This document shows, piece after piece, positions 61,597 through 64,000 of a DNA stretch of 64,000 nucleotides. The notes beneath the pieces are model-generated. The model saw nothing but the letters and a program-made list of their open reading frames with translations. It did not search any database and was not told where the DNA came from. Every line of letters starts with the position of its first letter. The stretch's first letter is position 1. Both the position numbers and the translations under genes were made by a program. Source of the stretch: Methylobacterium radiotolerans JCM 2831 (GTDB taxonomy: Bacteria; Pseudomonadota; Alphaproteobacteria; Rhizobiales; Beijerinckiaceae); assembly GCF_000019725.1 (NCBI RefSeq), contig NC_010505.1, positions 1,724,001 through 1,788,000 of the forward strand. Direction: 5' to 3'.

Positions 61597-61788
61597 ATGT
61601 CCGACGACGACGGTTTTGACCGCATGGTGGAGGCGACCATCCTGGCCCATCAACTCGTGGCCGCGCACGGCACGGCGACGATGAAGCTCCTGTCCCGGTT
61701 GCTGCTCATGGACATCGGTACGGAGATCGCGGCGCGGCGCGACGCCGACCCGGCCGCCAACGACAATCCGGACGTCCGGGAGGATTAG
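61597..61788 (+). CDS. Small hypothetical protein
   Basis: 63 residues from ATG 61597 (an upstream ATG at 61564 lies inside the inverted repeat and is less likely). The sequence is helical: FDRMVEATILAHQLVAAHGT, TMKLLSRLLLMDIGTEIAAR, then an acidic tail with PAANDNPDV. Family not recognised. Divergent from the GDAS-repeat gene. Confidence 0.55.
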   Translation: MSDDDGFDRMVEATILAHQLVAAHGTATMKLLSRLLLMDIGTEIAARRDADPAANDNPDVRED

Positions 61789-61948
61789 AACCCGCTTCGC
61801 CGGCGTTCCGGTGGGACCGGGTCCCGACGGTTGAACCGGCCTGATCCGTAATCCTTCGGGCGGTGCAATGGAGCGGGCGGCAAATCTGTTGATCGGCCCA
61901 TCGATCCGATCCGGCGGCATTTACAACGATGGATAACGGCCTAGCTTC

Positions 61949-61965
61949 TGGGTAGAAACTACCCA
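61949..61965. promoter_or_regulatory. Perfect inverted repeat upstream of a small exported protein
   Basis: TGGGTAG-AAA-CTACCCA, 7-base arms with a 3-base spacer, ending 21 bases before the ATG at 61987. It could be an operator or a leader hairpin overlapping the region before the ribosome site. No known consensus matched. Confidence 0.45.
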
Positions 61966-61986
61966 CGAATCACGGATCCATCGCCG

Positions 61987-62394
61987 ATGATCGCCAAACG
62001 GGTAGCACTCGCTGGTGCGCTCCTCCTGCTGAGCATCACGCCCTCGGTCTCCCAGCTGCGCCGTCCGATGACGTGTACGGTGGAGGCGTCGACCGGTCTC
62101 GATGCCGCCGCACCCGAAGGGGCGACACCGCAGCCCCACAAGGCCCGGACATTCTCGCTGGTCTCCAGCGGCGGCCTGCTGACCGTGATCTCGGCCGGAC
62201 GTTCCGACTACTACGAGTGCCAGACGGCCTCGCCGCGGCTGAACGAGCGCACCCCGCGCAACGCGATCAAGTGTCAGAACGGCGTCTACTTCCTGCTGAT
62301 CGATCTCAACAAGATGAACTTCGTCGAGGCGCAGCTCAATCCCGAGGACCGCAACGACGTCAAGGTCAGTTACGGGAATTGCCGGACCCTGTAG
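61987..62394 (+). CDS. Small exported protein
   Basis: 135 residues. Signal peptide MIAKRVALAGALLLLSITPS with likely cleavage near VSQ. The mature part has four Cys (MTCTVEAST, YYECQTASP, IKCQNGVYF, GNCRTL), likely two disulfides, and strand-like segments (FSLVSSGGLLTVISAG, VYFLLIDLNKMNFVEAQ). Probably periplasmic; family not recognised. It uses a more mixed codon set than its neighbours, but not strongly so. Confidence 0.68.
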   Translation: MIAKRVALAGALLLLSITPSVSQLRRPMTCTVEASTGLDAAAPEGATPQPHKARTFSLVSSGGLLTVISAGRSDYYECQTASPRLNERTPRNAIKCQNGVYFLLIDLNKMNFVEAQLNPEDRNDVKVSYGNCRTL

Positions 62395-62410
62395 GGGCGT
62401 CGCCGGCGAC

Positions 62411-62524
62411 CTAGTCCATGTGGATCAGGACGTAGGCGGCGGCGGCAACGGCCGTGAGGGTGAGGACGACCAGCAGCGCCGTTTTCCCGGGCGGTCCCTC
62501 CGGTGGGTCTGAGGCGTCGGACAT
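62411..62524 (-). CDS. 37-residue single-pass membrane protein
   Basis: Too short for usual gene calls. ATG 62524 with an excellent GGAGGAG ribosome site about six bases upstream opens a 37-codon frame: MSDASDPPEGPPGKT, then a membrane helix (ALLVVLTLTAVAAAAYVLIH) and MD before a TAG. The clear ribosome site and helix support a real product. A 46-bp perfect palindrome lies directly upstream of the ribosome site. Confidence 0.62.
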   Translation of the reverse strand: MSDASDPPEGPPGKTALLVVLTLTAVAAAAYVLIHMD

Positions 62525-62536
62525 GCGGCTCCTCCA

Positions 62537-62582
62537 GGCCGGTCAGCGGACGGGGACGGCCGTCCCCGTCCGCTGACCGGCC
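62537..62582. repeat. 46-bp perfect palindrome
   Basis: 23-base arms with no spacer, centre between 62559 and 62560; the half site reads GGCCGGTCAGCGGACGGGGA then CGG. It lies between the lytic transglycosylase stop (62671) and the ribosome site of the 37-residue protein. As RNA it would fold into a very stable hairpin that could end transcription from the transglycosylase gene or modulate the small gene. Confidence 0.85.
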
Positions 62583-62670
62583 GGTGACGGGGCCTGTGCC
62601 GAAAGGCCCCGGTCCTCCGGTTGGTTCCCTGGCCCCGCCCCGGTCCGCATTCTGCGCCCGGCCTGGACGA

Positions 62671-63216
62671 TCACCGGCAGAAATGCGCCGCGGCCGGCGT
62701 CCACTGGCCGAAACCCGTCGCGACCATGTTCGCCACGACCCGGCAGATGTAGATCTTCTGCGCCGCGTTGTTGTGCGGGCCGGCATGATAGCGCGCCACG
62801 GCCATCGTCCAGCTGCCCTCCCGCTGCTTCAGATCCCGGAGGAATTGCGTCGCGTAGTCCACGTTCGCGCGCGGGTCGATCATGGCCTCGACCGAGGCGA
62901 ACTTGCCGCCGTGATAGTGGTGGTTGATCTGCATGCAGCCGAGATCGATCAGGCGCGCGCCCCGGCGGCGCGCCGCGGTGAAGTGGGCGAGCACGTCCTG
63001 GGGCCCGGTCGCGAAATAGGCCGCCCCTTCGATGTTCATGGCGTAGGGCTGGAGGGAGCCGCGCTTGCCGGTCTCCGTGAGGCCGACAGCGTAGAGCACG
63101 CCGAGGGGCACGCCGTAACGGGCCGAGGCACGGCCCATCTCGGCCTCGCACACGTTCCCGGCGACCGGGGCGGCGCTACAGATAAACGCCGCCGTCGCGA
63201 GGACGTACCGTCTCAT
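62671..63216 (-). CDS. Lytic transglycosylase (SLT domain), exported
   Basis: 181 residues with a signal peptide (RYVLATAAFICSAAPVAGN). SLT-type lysozyme-like domain: VPLGVLYAVGLTETGKRGSL with the catalytic Glu, LIDLGCMQINHHYHGG, FASVEAMIDPRANVDYATQF and MAVARYHAGPHN. It cleaves peptidoglycan glycan strands. The gene begins inside the end of fliK (41-base overlap), so it is probably cotranscribed with flagellar genes and may open the wall for rod or hook assembly. Confidence 0.87.
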   Translation of the reverse strand: MRRYVLATAAFICSAAPVAGNVCEAEMGRASARYGVPLGVLYAVGLTETGKRGSLQPYAMNIEGAAYFATGPQDVLAHFTAARRRGARLIDLGCMQINHHYHGGKFASVEAMIDPRANVDYATQFLRDLKQREGSWTMAVARYHAGPHNNAAQKIYICRVVANMVATGFGQWTPAAAHFCR

Positions 63217-64000
63217 CCGTCCGCTCCCCGTCGCGTCTGCTGATCGCCGGCCGCTGCTCCGCCCGCTGCCGCTCTGCCTGCCGCTGCCCGTCCTCGCCGT
63301 GGCCCGGCCGGGCACCGCCGTCGGTGAAGGCGGGTTGGCCCTGTGACGACGATCCGCCTGCGGAAGACCCGGCATCGGTCGGGCGAACCGGCCCGACGGT
63401 GATCTCGGCCCGGTAATGGGCCTGCTTGAGCAGTTCGGCGAGGATCGCCGAATCCCGATGCAGCATCGCCGCCGTCTCGGGACGCGAGGCGCGCAGATGG
63501 GTCTCGAGCTGACCGTCGGTGAGCCGCAATTCCACCGTGACGATCCCGAGGTTCTCCGGCCGAAGCTGGATCTTGAGAACCCGCAGCGGCCCGTCCGGAG
63601 CCGCGGGGATCGCCGGATCGGCGCTGACGCGGCCCTCCGGCCCGGCCGCGGCCGCGCGCTCGATCTCCTCCTTGATGGCCGCCGCGATCGTGGGCAGGGC
63701 GGCGGCGGGTTGGCCCGGATCGGACCCGGACCCGTTGCCCGCGCCCTGGACGGGGCCGCTCGGTGGCCCCTGGCGGCCGGTCGAGGCGAGGAGAATCCCG
63801 GCGATGCCGGAGCGGGGACGGTTGTCCTCGCGCGCCGCGGGGTCCCCCGGCCCATCGATCCCCGTCGCGGCGGTGCGGGTCACCGCATCGCCGCGACGGG
63901 GATCGGGATCGGCCTTGAGGGCCGCGATCGCCTTCGGCGCCGCGGCGGCGACCTTGTCGGCCAGCGCGATCCGCGCCGTCCGGGGCGCGGCGGCGGCCGG
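63176..64000 (-). CDS. fliK: Flagellar hook-length control protein FliK, C-terminal part (5' beyond window)
   Basis: The frame is open from the window edge (64000) to the stop at 63176, about 275 residues of the C-terminal part. The FliK C-terminal domain is at PLRVLKIQLRPENLGIVTVE, LRLTDGQLETHLRASRPETA and LHRDSAILAELLKQAHYRAE; this part switches export specificity when the hook reaches length. Sequence before it is Ala/Pro/Gly-rich, as in the FliK ruler region, and the tail after it is long, charged and disordered. A GTG at 63883 is an internal codon, not the start. Confidence 0.83.
   Translation of the reverse strand, partial: PAAAAPRTARIALADKVAAAAPKAIAALKADPDPRRGDAVTRTAATGIDGPGDPAAREDNRPRSGIAGILLASTGRQGPPSGPVQGAGNGSGSDPGQPAAALPTIAAAIKEEIERAAAAGPEGRVSADPAIPAAPDGPLRVLKIQLRPENLGIVTVELRLTDGQLETHLRASRPETAAMLHRDSAILAELLKQAHYRAEITVGPVRPTDAGSSAGGSSSQGQPAFTDGGARPGHGEDGQRQAERQRAEQRPAISRRDGERTDETVRPRDGGVYL

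Overview
The window is chromosomal DNA from an alphaproteobacterium of the order Hyphomicrobiales (Rhizobiales), most likely Methylobacterium or a close relative. The evidence is the very high G+C with G/C-ending codons, a class I (archaeal-type) lysyl-tRNA synthetase, a GAAC-N7-GAAC SOS box in front of dinB, a Ros/MucR regulator, an IalB protein, and several small proteins that look genus-restricted. The genus is inference; no rRNA or tRNA gene lies in the window. The gene content is mostly housekeeping, with short accessory patches and many intergenic palindromic repeats. I see no CRISPR array, prophage, integrase or intact insertion sequence.

Layout. 1-2.2 kb: the end of a thiamine-diphosphate enzyme, then divergent mntH and mntR with an MntR-type operator. 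2.2-10.3 kb: a predicted peptide-modification cluster. It holds transglutaminase-DUF2126 amidoligase, permuted ATP-grasp/alpha-E fusion and a second transglutaminase, with a divergent zinc peptidase beside it. 10.4-14.4 kb: a PPOX flavoprotein and class I lysK, a frameshifted antitoxin relic and an orphan solute-binding protein. 14.4-20.8 kb: a GT2 glycosyltransferase, a small gene behind an FNR/FixK-like box, mazG, a PAS-GGDEF protein and a DUF892 protein. 20.9-24.6 kb: a pabB-pabA-pabC-doxX operon for p-aminobenzoate. 24.9-31 kb: rimO, SOS-controlled dinB, pncA-qor and sdhE. 31-38.8 kb: mfd, ampG, a DUF2778 L,D-transpeptidase-like protein and a Chloroflexus-type malyl-CoA lyase.

39-46.4 kb: a damaged DUF559 gene set among repeats, a divergent GlxA regulator/DJ-1 enzyme pair, an NTF2-like protein, hspQ, DUF4424, ialB, a degenerate adenylate-forming enzyme and a receiver-like protein that lacks the phosphorylation residues. 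46.7-54 kb: a UbiH-type monooxygenase, a haloacetate dehalogenase-like hydrolase, recG, a DUF502 membrane protein and a kdgK-type kinase. 54-58.5 kb: the most atypical stretch, with two AT-rich intergenic islands, a PAS-HTH regulator, a MucR homolog without its zinc cysteines and an HdeD-like membrane protein fused to a papain-like domain. 58.5-64 kb: a serine hydrolase, an SMR exporter, a SleB lipoprotein, small divergent genes with operator-like palindromes, a 46-bp perfect palindrome, a lytic transglycosylase and the 3' part of fliK.

How it fits together. Three DNA-repair genes (dinB, mfd, recG) and several cell-wall genes (ampG, DUF2778, SleB, lytic transglycosylase) are scattered, not clustered. 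The clearest functional units are mntH/mntR, the pab operon and the transglutaminase/ATP-grasp cluster. That cluster is the best candidate here for poorly understood biochemistry.
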